Of a stretch of 64,000 nucleotides of DNA, positions 46,806 through 56,592 are shown piece by piece. The translations under genes and the position numbers were made by a program. Within the stretch, counting starts at the first letter, position 1. Every line of letters starts with the position of its first letter. Origin of the DNA: Candidatus Hamiltonella defensa 5AT (Acyrthosiphon pisum) (lineage in GTDB: Bacteria > Pseudomonadota > Gammaproteobacteria > Enterobacterales > Enterobacteriaceae). The stretch lies in NCBI RefSeq assembly GCF_000021705.1, contig NC_012751.1:1600006-1664005 (forward strand). Direction: 5' to 3'. The notes beneath the pieces were generated by a model. That model was not told the DNA's origin. It ran no database searches and was given only the letters and a program-made list of their open reading frames with translations.

Positions 46806-47481
46806 AATTTGAGTTTTTTGGAAGATGCTTTTTTGTCGTGTCGGATGTTGTAGTTATCCTGATTAATGGACCTAAAAAACGAGGCTGCCTATCAAAAATA
46901 TAAAGATCGGTTATGAGATTTATTCTTGCTAATACCTCCCTAAGACGAGTCAATAGCATTTTTTTAGGAGAAGGCACGGCATAACATGCCGCCTGAATGC
47001 CAAAATATAGAGCAATAAACAAAGCCCGTTCGCAATGAAAACGCTGAGTAATAATAATAAAATTATTCGTGTTAAATACTTTATGCGTACGCACAATAGA
47101 ATCTAATGTTCGAAAACCTGCGTAATCCAGGATGATATCTTGAGGAAAGACTCCAGACGCAATGAAATCACGTTTCATGGTTCTGGGCTCATTGTAGCTA
47201 GGCTGGGCGTTATCCCCGCTTAATAACAAATATTTAATTTTACCACTTTTATAAAGTTGAAGAGCCCCTTGTAGCCTGTATTGATAAAATTGATTAATGA
47301 CTCCTGTTCGATAATATTTTGCAGTCCCCATCACCAAGCCGACAGAACGTGTGGGCAAAAATTGTATTTTTTCGTAGATATGATGAGCCGTTTTTAAACG
47401 AATCCAACGGTCAATCAAGATAGATGACATCACTAAAGACAACAAGATAAAAAATAAACTGATGAAGATAGTTTTCCACAT
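46732..47481 (-). CDS. sanA: SanA, DUF218 inner-membrane protein
   Basis: In E. coli SanA affects envelope permeability to vancomycin at high temperature. One N-terminal span (about 5-25), then the DUF218 core VMGTAKYYRTGVINQFYQYR, YLLLSGDNAQPSYNEPRTMK, LDYAGFRTLDSIVRTHKVFN and FIIITQRFHCERALFIALYFG. The match to E. coli runs through DLYIFDRQPRFLGPLIRI, then diverges. The last ~20 residues are read out of DNA that also encodes the end of trmL, convergent, suggesting an altered stop. Length 249 (E. coli 239). Confidence 0.92.
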   Translation of the reverse strand: MWKTIFISLFFILLSLVMSSILIDRWIRLKTAHHIYEKIQFLPTRSVGLVMGTAKYYRTGVINQFYQYRLQGALQLYKSGKIKYLLLSGDNAQPSYNEPRTMKRDFIASGVFPQDIILDYAGFRTLDSIVRTHKVFNTNNFIIITQRFHCERALFIALYFGIQAACYAVPSPKKMLLTRLREVLARINLITDLYIFDRQPRFLGPLIRITTTSDTTKKHLPKNSNFRIQTDQTKQRQYNLIDAKLHKPQ

Positions 47482-47654
47482 AAAAACCTATGAACGAAGC
47501 TGAAAAAAAGAGAAAAAACACAGCTCATTTAAAAAAAAATCCTAGGTGCAGTTCAGATGGAAGTCAAAATGAGTAAAAAATCTGTTTTAATTATAGTTAA
47601 TGCGTATTTATTATGGCGAAATGTCCGAAAGACAAAAAAGAGTTTCAACAAATT

Positions 47655-49343
47655 TTATAAGGCAGTTCGTTTATAACGACGATACTCTGGCTTCCAATAA
47701 TTACGTTCAATAGACTGCATTAAAGCCTCTTCAGAAATTAACGGCGCTTTATTTTCTAATTGAGCTGTTTTTCCTACCTCGAAAGCAATACTTTTTGATA
47801 CTTTATGAATATCATCAATGTTCGGAAGTAACCCCCCCTTTCCTGTCAGCAATAAAGGCGACTGAGAAGCCAAAGCGCGGCTTGCAGCCATAAACATCGC
47901 GTCTGTAATTCGACAAGCGCCTGATGCTAATACGCCTAATCCAATGCCTGGAAAAATATATGCATTATTACATTGTCCAATCGAGTAAATCTGGTCTTTA
48001 TAATAAACAGGTTTAAATGGACTGCCCGTTGCTATCAGAGCACTCCCCTGACTCCAGTGAATAATTTCTTCCGGCAAGGCCTCCACCTGAGAAGTCGGGT
48101 TAGAAAGAGGCAGGATAATAGGATGAGCGGAATAAAGGCACATTTCATGAATCAGCTCTTGAGTGAATAATCCAGGTTGACCTGAAACACCAATTAAAAT
48201 ATCTGGGCGAGCATTTCGGATCACATCTAGTAAAGAAATGGCCTTTTTATCTAAATTCCAACTTTGAAGGCACCCGATTTTTTGTGTCAATTTTTTTTGA
48301 AAATTTAACAAATTGGGTAATCTATCTGTCAGCAAACCAAAGCGATCTACCATAAATATTCGCTCTCTGGCCGCCTTTTCCGTTAAACCTTCTGATTGCA
48401 TCTGTATAATAATTTGCTCTGCAATACCACAACCAGCTGAGCCTGCGCCCAAAAAAGCAATGGTTTTCTCTTTTAATTGGCCTCCACTTGCTGCAATTAA
48501 AGTGGCAAGCGTGACTGCAGAGGTACCCTGAATGTCATCATTAAAGCAGCAAAGTTGATCACGATAACGGTTTAATAAACCTGTGGCACTTTTTTGAGCG
48601 AAATCCTCAAATTGTAAAAGTACGTTAGGCCAACGACGTTTCACAGCGTTAATAAATTGATCCACAAAAGCATAATATTCATTACCAGAAATACGCTCAT
48701 GACGCCAACCCATATAAAGAGGATCCTTTAATCTTTGAGAATTGTTTGTGCCGACATCCAGAACAATCGGTAAGGTGTAAGCAGGGCTTATCCCTCCACA
48801 GGCAGTATATAATGCGAGTTTCCCAATCGGGATGCCCATACCGCCAATTCCTTGATCACCCAAACCCAAAATACGTTCACCATCCGTAACCACGATGACC
48901 TTCACATTTTGTCTCACGGCGTTCTGAAGAATCCCATCCATATCAGCGCGATGAGGGTAAGAAATAAATAGGCCCCGCCCTCGCCGATAAATATTTAAAA
49001 AATGCTGACAGGCCTCGCCCACAGTCGGAGTATAAATAATGGGCATCATTTCAGGGAGGTGGCGACAGAGTAAACGATAAAATAATGTCTCGTTAGTATC
49101 CTGGATATTTCTTAAATAAATATGCTTATCTATATCATTCGTAAATTCCTGATATTGTTGGTAAGCCCGTTCAGTCTGCTCTTGAATAGTCTCTACGGTT
49201 TCTGGCAATAAACCATGGAGATTAAATTGGCTACGTTCTTCTTCTGTAAAGGCACTACCCTTATTCAGTAATGGAAATTCCAACAAAACTGGACCAGCGT
49301 ACGGAATATATAGAGGGCGTTTATTTTCATATTCAAATTTCAT
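47655..49343 (-). CDS. maeA: MaeA (SfcA), NAD-dependent malic enzyme
   Basis: Oxidative decarboxylation of L-malate to pyruvate in the cytosol. I set the start at the ATG at 49343 (MKFEYENKRPLYIPYAGPVL), which aligns to E. coli MaeA; the frame extends 11 codons further upstream but would overlap metG. Signatures are YTPTVGEACQ, the catalytic FEDFAQKSA, DDIQGTSAVTLAT, the NAD-binding FLGAGSAGCGIAEQI and PLSNPTSQVEA. Length 562 (E. coli 565). Begins 26 bases after the metG stop on the same strand. Intact. Confidence 0.96.
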   Translation of the reverse strand: MKFEYENKRPLYIPYAGPVLLEFPLLNKGSAFTEEERSQFNLHGLLPETVETIQEQTERAYQQYQEFTNDIDKHIYLRNIQDTNETLFYRLLCRHLPEMMPIIYTPTVGEACQHFLNIYRRGRGLFISYPHRADMDGILQNAVRQNVKVIVVTDGERILGLGDQGIGGMGIPIGKLALYTACGGISPAYTLPIVLDVGTNNSQRLKDPLYMGWRHERISGNEYYAFVDQFINAVKRRWPNVLLQFEDFAQKSATGLLNRYRDQLCCFNDDIQGTSAVTLATLIAASGGQLKEKTIAFLGAGSAGCGIAEQIIIQMQSEGLTEKAARERIFMVDRFGLLTDRLPNLLNFQKKLTQKIGCLQSWNLDKKAISLLDVIRNARPDILIGVSGQPGLFTQELIHEMCLYSAHPIILPLSNPTSQVEALPEEIIHWSQGSALIATGSPFKPVYYKDQIYSIGQCNNAYIFPGIGLGVLASGACRITDAMFMAASRALASQSPLLLTGKGGLLPNIDDIHKVSKSIAFEVGKTAQLENKAPLISEEALMQSIERNYWKPEYRRYKRTAL

Positions 49344-49369
49344 AAAAATTATCCTGACTGAGATGACTC

Positions 49370-51007
49370 TCAACATTTCAGCATCGCGACTATTTTATCG
49401 TTGTCTATACGGTTAAAAAGAGCTTTAAAAGGCTTAATTTCATGATTCAATAAAGGCTCATTGATTGAGTCCCAAGTCAATTCGGTATTCAGGAATGCTT
49501 CGCTTCTCTCTGACAAAGCAGGCAGAACAGGTTTAAGATAGGTCATTAATATACGGAATAAATGGATTCCCATTGAGCAAACAGACTGAAGTTTTGCTTC
49601 ATCAACTTCTTTTTTTGCAAGTACCCAAGGGGCTTGTTCATCTACATATCGATTGGCTAAATCTGCCAGTGCCATGATCTCACGAATCGCTTTACTCGTT
49701 TCACGAGCATGGTAGGCATTTGCTATGCGTAGGCCTGCTTGAACAAAAGTGAAATATAACTCTGAATCTGCTAATTCTTTCGATAAAATACCTGCAAATT
49801 TTTTATTGATAAAACTGGCATTTCGTGCTGCCAGGTTCACCACTTTATTGACCAGGTCAGCATTCACACGCTGCACAAAATCTTCAAGATTTAAATCGAT
49901 GTCATCGATATGAGAAGATAATTTGGCTGCATAATAGTAACGCAAACAATCAGGATCTAAATGCTTTAAATAATCACTTGCTTCAATAAAAGTACCACGA
50001 GATTTAGACATCTTTGCGCCATTGACCGTGATGTATCCATGTACAAATAGATTGGTTGGTTTACGAAAATCACTTCCTTCTAGTACAGCAGGCCAAAATA
50101 AACTGTGAAAATACACAATGTCTTTGCCAATAAAATGATACAGCTCAGTTTTAGTATCCGTCTGCCAAAATTCATCAAAACTGACATTTTCTTTTTTATC
50201 ACAAAAATTTTTGAAAGATCCCATATAACCAATCGGGGCATCCAACCAAACATAAAAATATTTATCGGGCGCATCAGGGATTTCAAATCCAAAATAAGGG
50301 GTATCACGTGTGATGTCCCATTGACGAAGACCAGATGTGAGCCAAGTCTGCATTTTATTGGCCACCTGTTCCTGCAGTGCGCCAGAATGAATCCATTGTG
50401 TTAGCATTCCAGTGAATGCCGGCAAATCAAAAAAGAAATGTTCAGACTCACGTATTACAGGCGTTGCGCCAGAAACCTCTGATTTAGGAGCAATCAATTC
50501 AGTGGAACTGTAAGTAGAACCACAAGCTTCACAATTGTCCCCATATTGATTGGGAGCTTGGCATTTAGGGCAGGTGCCTTTTACAAAACGATCAGGCAAA
50601 AAAAGCTTTTTTTCAGGATCATATAATTGTGAGATAGCCCGTTTTTTAATGTGTCCTTTCGCTTTGAGACGTTGATAAATGGCCACGGAAAGCTCACGAT
50701 TTTCATCACTGTGAGTAGAGTAATAATGATCATAACTGATTAGAAATCCAGAAAAATCATTTTGATGCTGCTGATTTATTTCTTCGATCATTTTCTCTGG
50801 ATTGATGCCTGATTTTTCTGCTTTGAGCATAATGGCAGTACCATGAGCGTCATCTGCACAAATAAAATAAACCTCATGGCCTCTCATTCGTTGATAACGC
50901 ACCCAAATATCCGCTTGAATATGTTCTAACATATGCCCTAAGTGAATGGGACCATTGGCATAGGGCAATGCACAGGTGACCAATATTTTTTTGATAGATT
51001 CAGTCAT
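49370..51007 (-). CDS. metG: MetG, methionyl-tRNA synthetase without the C-terminal dimerisation domain
   Basis: Class I synthetase charging tRNA-Met. HIGH-type motif is PIHLGHMLEH (15-24), zinc cysteines in CPKCQAPNQYGDNCEACG (about 145-162), KMSKS in GAKMSKSRGTFIEA near 332-345, and the anticodon-binding helices end at FKALFNRIDNDKIVAMLKC. The 545 residues stop where E. coli MetG (677) begins its linker and the EMAPII-like tRNA-binding domain that dimerises the enzyme. No remnant of the missing part is seen before maeA. In E. coli similar truncated forms are active monomers, so function is likely kept. Confidence 0.95.
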   Translation of the reverse strand: MTESIKKILVTCALPYANGPIHLGHMLEHIQADIWVRYQRMRGHEVYFICADDAHGTAIMLKAEKSGINPEKMIEEINQQHQNDFSGFLISYDHYYSTHSDENRELSVAIYQRLKAKGHIKKRAISQLYDPEKKLFLPDRFVKGTCPKCQAPNQYGDNCEACGSTYSSTELIAPKSEVSGATPVIRESEHFFFDLPAFTGMLTQWIHSGALQEQVANKMQTWLTSGLRQWDITRDTPYFGFEIPDAPDKYFYVWLDAPIGYMGSFKNFCDKKENVSFDEFWQTDTKTELYHFIGKDIVYFHSLFWPAVLEGSDFRKPTNLFVHGYITVNGAKMSKSRGTFIEASDYLKHLDPDCLRYYYAAKLSSHIDDIDLNLEDFVQRVNADLVNKVVNLAARNASFINKKFAGILSKELADSELYFTFVQAGLRIANAYHARETSKAIREIMALADLANRYVDEQAPWVLAKKEVDEAKLQSVCSMGIHLFRILMTYLKPVLPALSERSEAFLNTELTWDSINEPLLNHEIKPFKALFNRIDNDKIVAMLKC

Positions 51008-51171
51008 AATAAAAATGGCTTATTTAAATAATAAAGCTGAATGTTAACTGATCAGACTTCCGCCCGCCAGGGATTCATACACGAAGTTTTGCCATGCTGA
51101 TCTCAATTAAGTTACAAAGTTTTGCTATTAGTTTTTCAAACGCATTTTATTTTTTATGTAGGAAGATGAAT

Positions 51172-52281
51172 ATGAAGAGATATTCAAATCAAAACAGCGC
51201 CGAGATGCTTAAAGCACAGGTGTCAGACATTATCGCGACTTTTACTCATCCCACTCTAAAAAAAGATTTATTATCCTTGAATGCGCTTCATCATTGCGCT
51301 TTTTTAGATCAGGTGCTTCATATAGAAATCATCATCCCGTTTGCATGGGCCTCGGTTTTTGAACAATTAAAATTAAAAACCACTTCAACACTTTTGGCTT
51401 GTACTGGCGCTCAAGCCGTTGACTGGAAATTAATTCAGCATATTCGTTCATTACACAGAGCGAATGGACAGGTAGCGGTGCAGGGAATAAGTAATATTTT
51501 AGCGGTCAGCTCAGGAAAAGGAGGCGTCGGAAAATCCTGTATCGCAGTGAATTTGGCCTTGGCTTTGATTCAAGAAGGGGCAAAAGTGGGTATTTTGGAT
51601 GCAGATATTTATGGCCCATCTGTACCTCATATTTTGGGCAGTGCTGATCTACGCCCCACGTCACCGGACGGTCAACATATGGCTCCTATTATTATTCATG
51701 GTATGGCGAGTAATTCTATTGGTTATCTCGTGACAGGTGACAATGCGATGGTCTGGCGTGGACCTATGGCCAGCAAAGCGTTATTACAGATGTTAAACGA
51801 TACTTTATGGCCTGAATTAGACTATTTGATAGTGGATATGCCACCAGGGACAGGTGACATTCAATTAACATTGGCTCAAAAAATTCCTGTGACCGCGGCA
51901 ATTGTGATCACGACTCCACAGGATCTTGCATTAATTGATGCTGCTAAAGGAATTGTGATGTTCAGCAAGGTGAAGGTGCCCATATTGGGTGTGATTGAAA
52001 ACATGACGGAGCATCTGTGCGCTCAGTGTGGTTATGTTGATCCTGTTTTTGGGCGTGGTGGAGCAGAAAAATTAATCAAAAAGTATCAAATAAAATTACT
52101 GGGAAAAATTCCGCTACATTCTTCTTTAAGTGAAGATGCCGATTCGGGTTATCCAACCGTCGTCAGGCAACCTGATAGCCGATTGAGCGATATTTTTAGG
52201 CAATTAGCTTCTTGTGTGGCCGCTGAAATGTATTGGAAAATTAGCGCCATTCCTGATGAAATTCGCGTTCGCCATCTGTGA
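51172..52281 (+). CDS. mrp: Mrp (ApbC), Fe-S cluster carrier ATPase
   Basis: P-loop NTPase of the Mrp/NBP35 family that carries Fe-S clusters in the cytosol. Start ATG at 51172 has AGGAAG seven bases before it; ATG 51166 is an alternative. MIP18-like N-terminal part (about 10-95), deviant Walker A AVSSGKGGVGKSCIAVN near 108-124, LDADIYGPSVPH, MVWRGPMASKAL, DMPPGTGDIQLTLAQ and the Fe-S CAQCGYVDPVFG (CxxC). Divergent from metG, as in E. coli. Length 369. Confidence 0.96.
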   Translation: MKRYSNQNSAEMLKAQVSDIIATFTHPTLKKDLLSLNALHHCAFLDQVLHIEIIIPFAWASVFEQLKLKTTSTLLACTGAQAVDWKLIQHIRSLHRANGQVAVQGISNILAVSSGKGGVGKSCIAVNLALALIQEGAKVGILDADIYGPSVPHILGSADLRPTSPDGQHMAPIIIHGMASNSIGYLVTGDNAMVWRGPMASKALLQMLNDTLWPELDYLIVDMPPGTGDIQLTLAQKIPVTAAIVITTPQDLALIDAAKGIVMFSKVKVPILGVIENMTEHLCAQCGYVDPVFGRGGAEKLIKKYQIKLLGKIPLHSSLSEDADSGYPTVVRQPDSRLSDIFRQLASCVAAEMYWKISAIPDEIRVRHL

Positions 52282-52329
52282 ACAATGATGCTAATCGTAT
52301 CAATCGATCTGATATAAACTGCGCTTTTT

Positions 52330-52384
52330 TTGTCTGTTCTGTTCAAATCATCTGTGTCAAACATGACTTAAGCAGAACAGACAA
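52330..52384. terminator. Perfect 12-base inverted repeat between mrp and the barrel gene
   Basis: TTGTCTGTTCTG at 52330-52341 is exactly complementary to CAGAACAGACAA at 52373-52384, with a 31-base loop. It lies in the gap between convergent genes, where a shared terminator would be expected, and is followed on the plus strand by CCCCTATTTTT. The tail is a little distant, so efficiency is uncertain. Confidence 0.45.
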
Positions 52385-52453
52385 CCCCTATTTTTAAAAA
52401 TCATCGTGCCCGAATTTTACAGGCACGCTCGCGTTACCAGCGCTTACTGAAAG

Positions 52454-53530
52454 TTAGGCCAGCTCACCTTGAGAACTACCATAGAGAGCCCCCGACAAAG
52501 TCATATTTACTTTGTTTTTGAGGTTTGCCTGTATCTGAGCTTGCCCAAATGCACTCACTTTCTTAGTCTCTTGAGAAAGAACTTCTAGTTTTGAAGCAAC
52601 TGATAAACCATTCAGTTCAGGCATGTTAGCAGTGCCTCCGCTTGTTTTTTGAGAAAGCACGAGATCAGCACCAGCTCCTATGCCTACAGAAAACACCTGA
52701 TCCAGTTGCTTATTGAGCTTAACACCGGCTCGGGCAATATATTTTTCACTTTTGAGTTCATCGTATTCAGTTTTAAAGATCGTGTCTTCTGAATAGGCGT
52801 TTCTCTTAAAGCTGCTGTAGCGTAATTCTCCATACGGAGTGAGCTCCAGACTCGGGTCCATTTGAAAAGTATAACGTGCTTGAGTGATAAACGAGAAACC
52901 TCTTAAATTGGCATGACCACGACCTTTTTCTGTGTTGGGCTTATAAACTCGTTGCATGTTCAGGCGATCTCTCATATACCCAAGGCCAGTCATTAGCCCC
53001 CAACCATGACGATTGTCGTTTTGATCCCAGCCCATATAAAAAGCCATAGCGGGGACAATATTTTTTGCAGCAATCTGTTTGGAAACCCCGTTATTAAGGT
53101 TCCGGTCTAAAACGACGCCGAAATACATACCCTTCGCCAGAGATTGAGTGAAATTAAGATTAATGGAAGCACCTTTGGTGTCTTTGGATCGACGCCCGCT
53201 GATTCCTCCTTGAATACAGCTTTGCCCTTGGCTTACTTCACAGCGGCGTTCAAAAAGACCAGTTAAACGATAGCCTGCCAAATCGATCGCCTGCCATTGT
53301 TGGCTGATCGTTTCAGATAAACCTTCCTGGTTATTATTCAAATCTATGGAAGTTACCTTTGCTTCTAGAACTACTTCTGGAACTACTTCTGAAAAATTCT
53401 TAAAAGGATTCCAAATTCTTTTCCAGAAATTGGAGCTTGAGTAATTAGCAAAAGCAGACTCGCTGATCCCTAGTAAAATACTAAATAAAGTAGACATTAA
53501 AACAAAATGTTTCAATTTTTTAAAAATCAT
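52454..53530 (-). CDS. Autotransporter-like outer-membrane beta-barrel protein
   Basis: A 358-residue exported protein with signal peptide (hydrophobic 10-27, cleavage after SAFA). From about residue 80 there are alternating-hydrophobic strands with aromatic girdles and glycine turns: GMYFGVVLDRNLNNG, AFYMGWDQNDNRHGWGLMTG, GFSFITQARYTFQMD, LELTPYGELRYSSFKRNAY and YIARAGVKLNKQLDQVFSVG. This is like the autotransporter barrel family but without a passenger. The frame stops at TAA (52454-52456) within a strand, and the same frame continues 19 codons to an ending HDDF-TAA at 52394. The continuation ends in Phe, typical of barrel C-termini. Identity of family beyond that is unknown. Confidence 0.6.
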   Translation of the reverse strand: MIFKKLKHFVLMSTLFSILLGISESAFANYSSSNFWKRIWNPFKNFSEVVPEVVLEAKVTSIDLNNNQEGLSETISQQWQAIDLAGYRLTGLFERRCEVSQGQSCIQGGISGRRSKDTKGASINLNFTQSLAKGMYFGVVLDRNLNNGVSKQIAAKNIVPAMAFYMGWDQNDNRHGWGLMTGLGYMRDRLNMQRVYKPNTEKGRGHANLRGFSFITQARYTFQMDPSLELTPYGELRYSSFKRNAYSEDTIFKTEYDELKSEKYIARAGVKLNKQLDQVFSVGIGAGADLVLSQKTSGGTANMPELNGLSVASKLEVLSQETKKVSAFGQAQIQANLKNKVNMTLSGALYGSSQGELA

Positions 53531-53766
53531 TTTTTCCCTTAGTCATTTTTTAAATTAAAATTAAATTTTATTAACAACTGTTTAATAAAATATATTTTTT
53601 GATTTATTAATAAGAGCACCAAATAAAACTTCCTGAGAGTGGACTCGATCACACTTGAGCAAAATAGACAGTTTTTCAATTTTTTCATGTACAAATCTCA
53701 CATACCCTCTCTCAAAACCATATCTGGTGATATGATGCGCCATTTTTTACAAAACGAAGGGATAAA

Positions 53767-55056
53767 ATGTGGCTTAAACTCTATCAAGGATTATTTTATT
53801 TGATCCAACCGATAATTTGGATGCGTTTATTGTTACGCGCACGTTTCACAACGGCTTATCGAAAGCGATGGTCAGAACGTTACGGATTTTGCAAAAAAAA
53901 AGTCACGCCAGGCGGTCTTGTGATTCACTCAGTCTCAGTCGGTGAAACCATCGCTGCTATTCCCTTGGTAAAAGCTTTGCAGCAGGCTTATCCTTCATTA
54001 CCCATTACGATGACCACCATGACGCCGACAGGCTCTGAACGCATTCTTTCCGATCTCGGCTCTCAGGTTCATCATGTTTACTTGCCTTACGATCTTCCCT
54101 GTGCCATCCATCGTTTTTTGGACACCCTGAATCCTAAATTATTTATTATTCTGGAAACAGAACTTTGGCCCACCCTGATCACTGTACTCTATCAAAGAAA
54201 AATTCCTCTGATCATCGCCAATGCGCGTTTATCAGAGAGATCTGCTGCAGGCTATCAAAAAATAGCGCCCTTAATGAAAAGCCTCCTGGAGCGCTTGACA
54301 TTAGTGGCAGTACAGAATGAAGAAGATGGAAAACGATTCATACAATTAGGGCTAAAGCCCTCTCAAATAGTAGTGACGGGCAGTATTAAGTTTGATATTC
54401 ACCTGACACCAGAACTGAAAATGAAGGCTGTCAGTTTAAGCAAACAATGGGCCACCGATCGTTTGATTTGGATAGCAAGTAGTACCCATGAAGGTGAAGA
54501 AACTTTATTATTAGAAGCACAGCGGCAGTTGTTACAAAAACATCCTGATTTATTGCTGATTTTGGTGCCCAGACATCCAGAACGTTTTTCTAAAGTGGTC
54601 AACCTGGTCAAAAAATCTCATTTCAACTATATAAAACGCAGTTCAGGTGATTTTCCTTCAAGTACCGTTCAAGTGATCATCGGTGATACTATGGGCGAAT
54701 TAATGTTGCTGTACGGTATCGCTGATCTGGCTTTTGTCGGTGGCAGCCTCGTTAATCATGGTGGACATAATCCCTTGGAGCCTGCGGCTCATGCGGTTCC
54801 AATTATTATGGGCCCACATACATTCAATTTTAAGGATATTTGTACTAAGTTAGTACTTGCTCAGGGTTTGATTCAAATCGCTGATGTGGCCTCATTAGTG
54901 AAAACGGTCGATCTATGGCTGATAAATCAAAATTGTCGTCATGAATATGGGCAAAACGCCATGGAGGTTTTTCATCAAAATCAAGGAGCATTAAAACATC
55001 TGTTGTCTTTATTGAAGCCTTATTTGCCAGAACCGCCAAGAGATTCTCATAGATGA
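53767..55056 (+). CDS. waaA: WaaA (KdtA), Kdo transferase
   Basis: Adds two Kdo residues to lipid IVA at the cytosolic membrane face. 429 residues (E. coli 425). Starts MWLKLYQGLFYLIQPIIWMR (membrane-anchoring helix), then RYGFCKKKVTPGGLVIHSVSVGET with the catalytic acidic region, the PTGSERILSDLGSQVHH and YLPYDLPCAIHRFL blocks, and SLVNHGGHNPLEPAAHAVPI near the end. Overlaps waaE by four bases. Intact. Confidence 0.96.
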   Translation: MWLKLYQGLFYLIQPIIWMRLLLRARFTTAYRKRWSERYGFCKKKVTPGGLVIHSVSVGETIAAIPLVKALQQAYPSLPITMTTMTPTGSERILSDLGSQVHHVYLPYDLPCAIHRFLDTLNPKLFIILETELWPTLITVLYQRKIPLIIANARLSERSAAGYQKIAPLMKSLLERLTLVAVQNEEDGKRFIQLGLKPSQIVVTGSIKFDIHLTPELKMKAVSLSKQWATDRLIWIASSTHEGEETLLLEAQRQLLQKHPDLLLILVPRHPERFSKVVNLVKKSHFNYIKRSSGDFPSSTVQVIIGDTMGELMLLYGIADLAFVGGSLVNHGGHNPLEPAAHAVPIIMGPHTFNFKDICTKLVLAQGLIQIADVASLVKTVDLWLINQNCRHEYGQNAMEVFHQNQGALKHLLSLLKPYLPEPPRDSHR

Positions 55057-55838
55057 AAGAAAAAAAACGCCTATCTGTGGTTATTTTGACCAAAAATTCA
55101 GCCGATTTACTAAATGAATGCCTTATCAGCGCTTCTTGGGCTGATGAAATCATCATTCTTGACTCAGGGAGCGAAGACGACACTCAAGACATCGCAAAAC
55201 GACATAATGCAAAATTTTATACTCAAACAGATTGGCGAGGGTTTGGACAACAAAGGCAATTAGCACAACAATATGCGCAAGGACAATATATTTTTATGTT
55301 AGACGCAGATGAACGAATCACGCCAGAACTCAAAACCGCGATTCAAACTATTCTGACGAAAACGCATGCTGAAAAAAAATCGCAAACGGTGTACAGCTGT
55401 TGTCGTCGAAATTTTTTTTTAGGACGGTTAATACGTCATAGCGGTTGGTATCCTGATCCGGTAATTCGATTATATCCTCGATTACAGTATCAATACGGTG
55501 ATGAAGATGTTCACGAATCGCTCAATTACGGCTCTGCAAAGGTCGTGCGCTTAAAAGGAGATTTATTGCATCTCACTTATCGAGATTTTTTCTCTTTTCA
55601 AAAAAAACAGCTTGATTACGCCAAAGCCTGGGCCTCAGAGCACCATAAAAAAGGCAAACGCGTTTCTTTTTTATCTATTTTTATTCACTCGATGGGCGCC
55701 TTTGTAAAAACTTTTTTACTCAGACTCGGTTTTTTAGATGGTCAAGCAGGGTTATTACTTTCTTTTGTAAACGCACAGTATACTTTTAATAAATATGCCA
55801 TTTTATGGTCTTTGCAACGTTCAAAAAATAGGGATTAA
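55053..55838 (+). CDS. waaE: WaaE (KdtX), GT2 LPS inner-core glucosyltransferase
   Basis: Family 2 glycosyltransferase; in Serratia and Klebsiella WaaE adds the beta-1,4-glucose on heptose I. 261 residues starting KEKKRLSVVILTKNSADLLN. The A-domain has EIIILDSGSEDDTQDIAK and the DxD-like FMLDADERITPEL; the later GWYPDPVIRLY and DEDVHESLNYG are family blocks. The waaA-waaE-coaD order is the Serratia/Yersinia form. Nine bases before coaD. Confidence 0.92.
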   Translation: MKEKKRLSVVILTKNSADLLNECLISASWADEIIILDSGSEDDTQDIAKRHNAKFYTQTDWRGFGQQRQLAQQYAQGQYIFMLDADERITPELKTAIQTILTKTHAEKKSQTVYSCCRRNFFLGRLIRHSGWYPDPVIRLYPRLQYQYGDEDVHESLNYGSAKVVRLKGDLLHLTYRDFFSFQKKQLDYAKAWASEHHKKGKRVSFLSIFIHSMGAFVKTFLLRLGFLDGQAGLLLSFVNAQYTFNKYAILWSLQRSKNRD

Positions 55839-55847
55839 AAAACGCTG

Positions 55848-56318
55848 ATGAGCATTCGAGTGATTTATCCAGGCACATTTGATCCCATCACTAATGGTCA
55901 TTTAGATTTGCTCAGCAGAGCCTGTGCCTTATTTGATCATGTGATACTCGCTATAGCAGAGAGCCCGAATAAAAAAACGCTTTTTAGCTTGAACGAACGT
56001 GTAGATTTGGCAAAGGGCGCGACGGCCCATCTCAATAATATTGAGGTCACCTCATTTCATGGATTATTGATTCATTTTGCCCAACAAAAAAACATCCCTA
56101 TTTTACTTAGGGGCATTCGTTCTCTTTCAGATTTTGAACAGGAATGGCAACTCTGCCATATGAATCATCGCATCATGCCTGAGCTGGAGACGTTATTTTT
56201 AATGCCTTCAGAAAAATGGGCTTTTATCTCCTCTTCATTAGTCAAAGAAATTGCCCAGTATCGAGGGGATGTCAGTGCTTTTGTGCCTGATTGTGTTAAA
56301 GAAGCGTTATTACGTTAG
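55848..56318 (+). CDS. coaD: CoaD, phosphopantetheine adenylyltransferase
   Basis: Fourth step of CoA synthesis, forming dephospho-CoA in the cytosol. 156 residues (E. coli 159). Nucleotidyl-transferase motif GTFDPITNGHLDLLSRA with the T/HxGH box, RGIRSLSDFEQEWQLCHMNH and the ISSxxVKE-type SSSLVKEIAQYRGDVS. In E. coli mutM follows; here it is not found. Confidence 0.97.
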   Translation: MSIRVIYPGTFDPITNGHLDLLSRACALFDHVILAIAESPNKKTLFSLNERVDLAKGATAHLNNIEVTSFHGLLIHFAQQKNIPILLRGIRSLSDFEQEWQLCHMNHRIMPELETLFLMPSEKWAFISSSLVKEIAQYRGDVSAFVPDCVKEALLR

Positions 56319-56592
56319 GGGTTAACACTATTAATATGGTTTTTCAAACATATTTGTATGCTGTACTGTATGGGACTTGAGCTCAACCATGTCGAGCGCC
56401 GCAACGGAAATTAAAACCTTTTTATTTATGTAAATAATGATGCAAATAAACTTGTATCTCAGATTCAGGAAGTTTATGAAACAAAGTTCAACGATTAAAA
56501 TTTCATTTTTTTCATTCAGAAGAATGAGGGGAAAAATCCTGTTTTTTATTGATTCATCAATATAGACTTTTTTCAAAAAAAGTATTTTTTAA
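56319..56592. other. Gap downstream of coaD without a supported gene
   Basis: AT-rich. An 81-codon minus frame at 56331-56576 and a short plus frame starting at 56476 are present, but neither has a convincing ribosome site or recognisable sequence. mutM, the usual neighbour, is absent. Confidence 0.4.

Noticed and set aside
53719..53734. Inverted repeat CATATC/GATATG before waaA as an operator
   Set aside because: A six-base palindrome with a four-base loop in AT-rich DNA is likely by chance and there is no known regulator for it.
56331..56576. 81-codon minus frame downstream of coaD
   Set aside because: No ribosome site, no recognisable domain and very AT-rich hydrophobic composition, as expected by chance.
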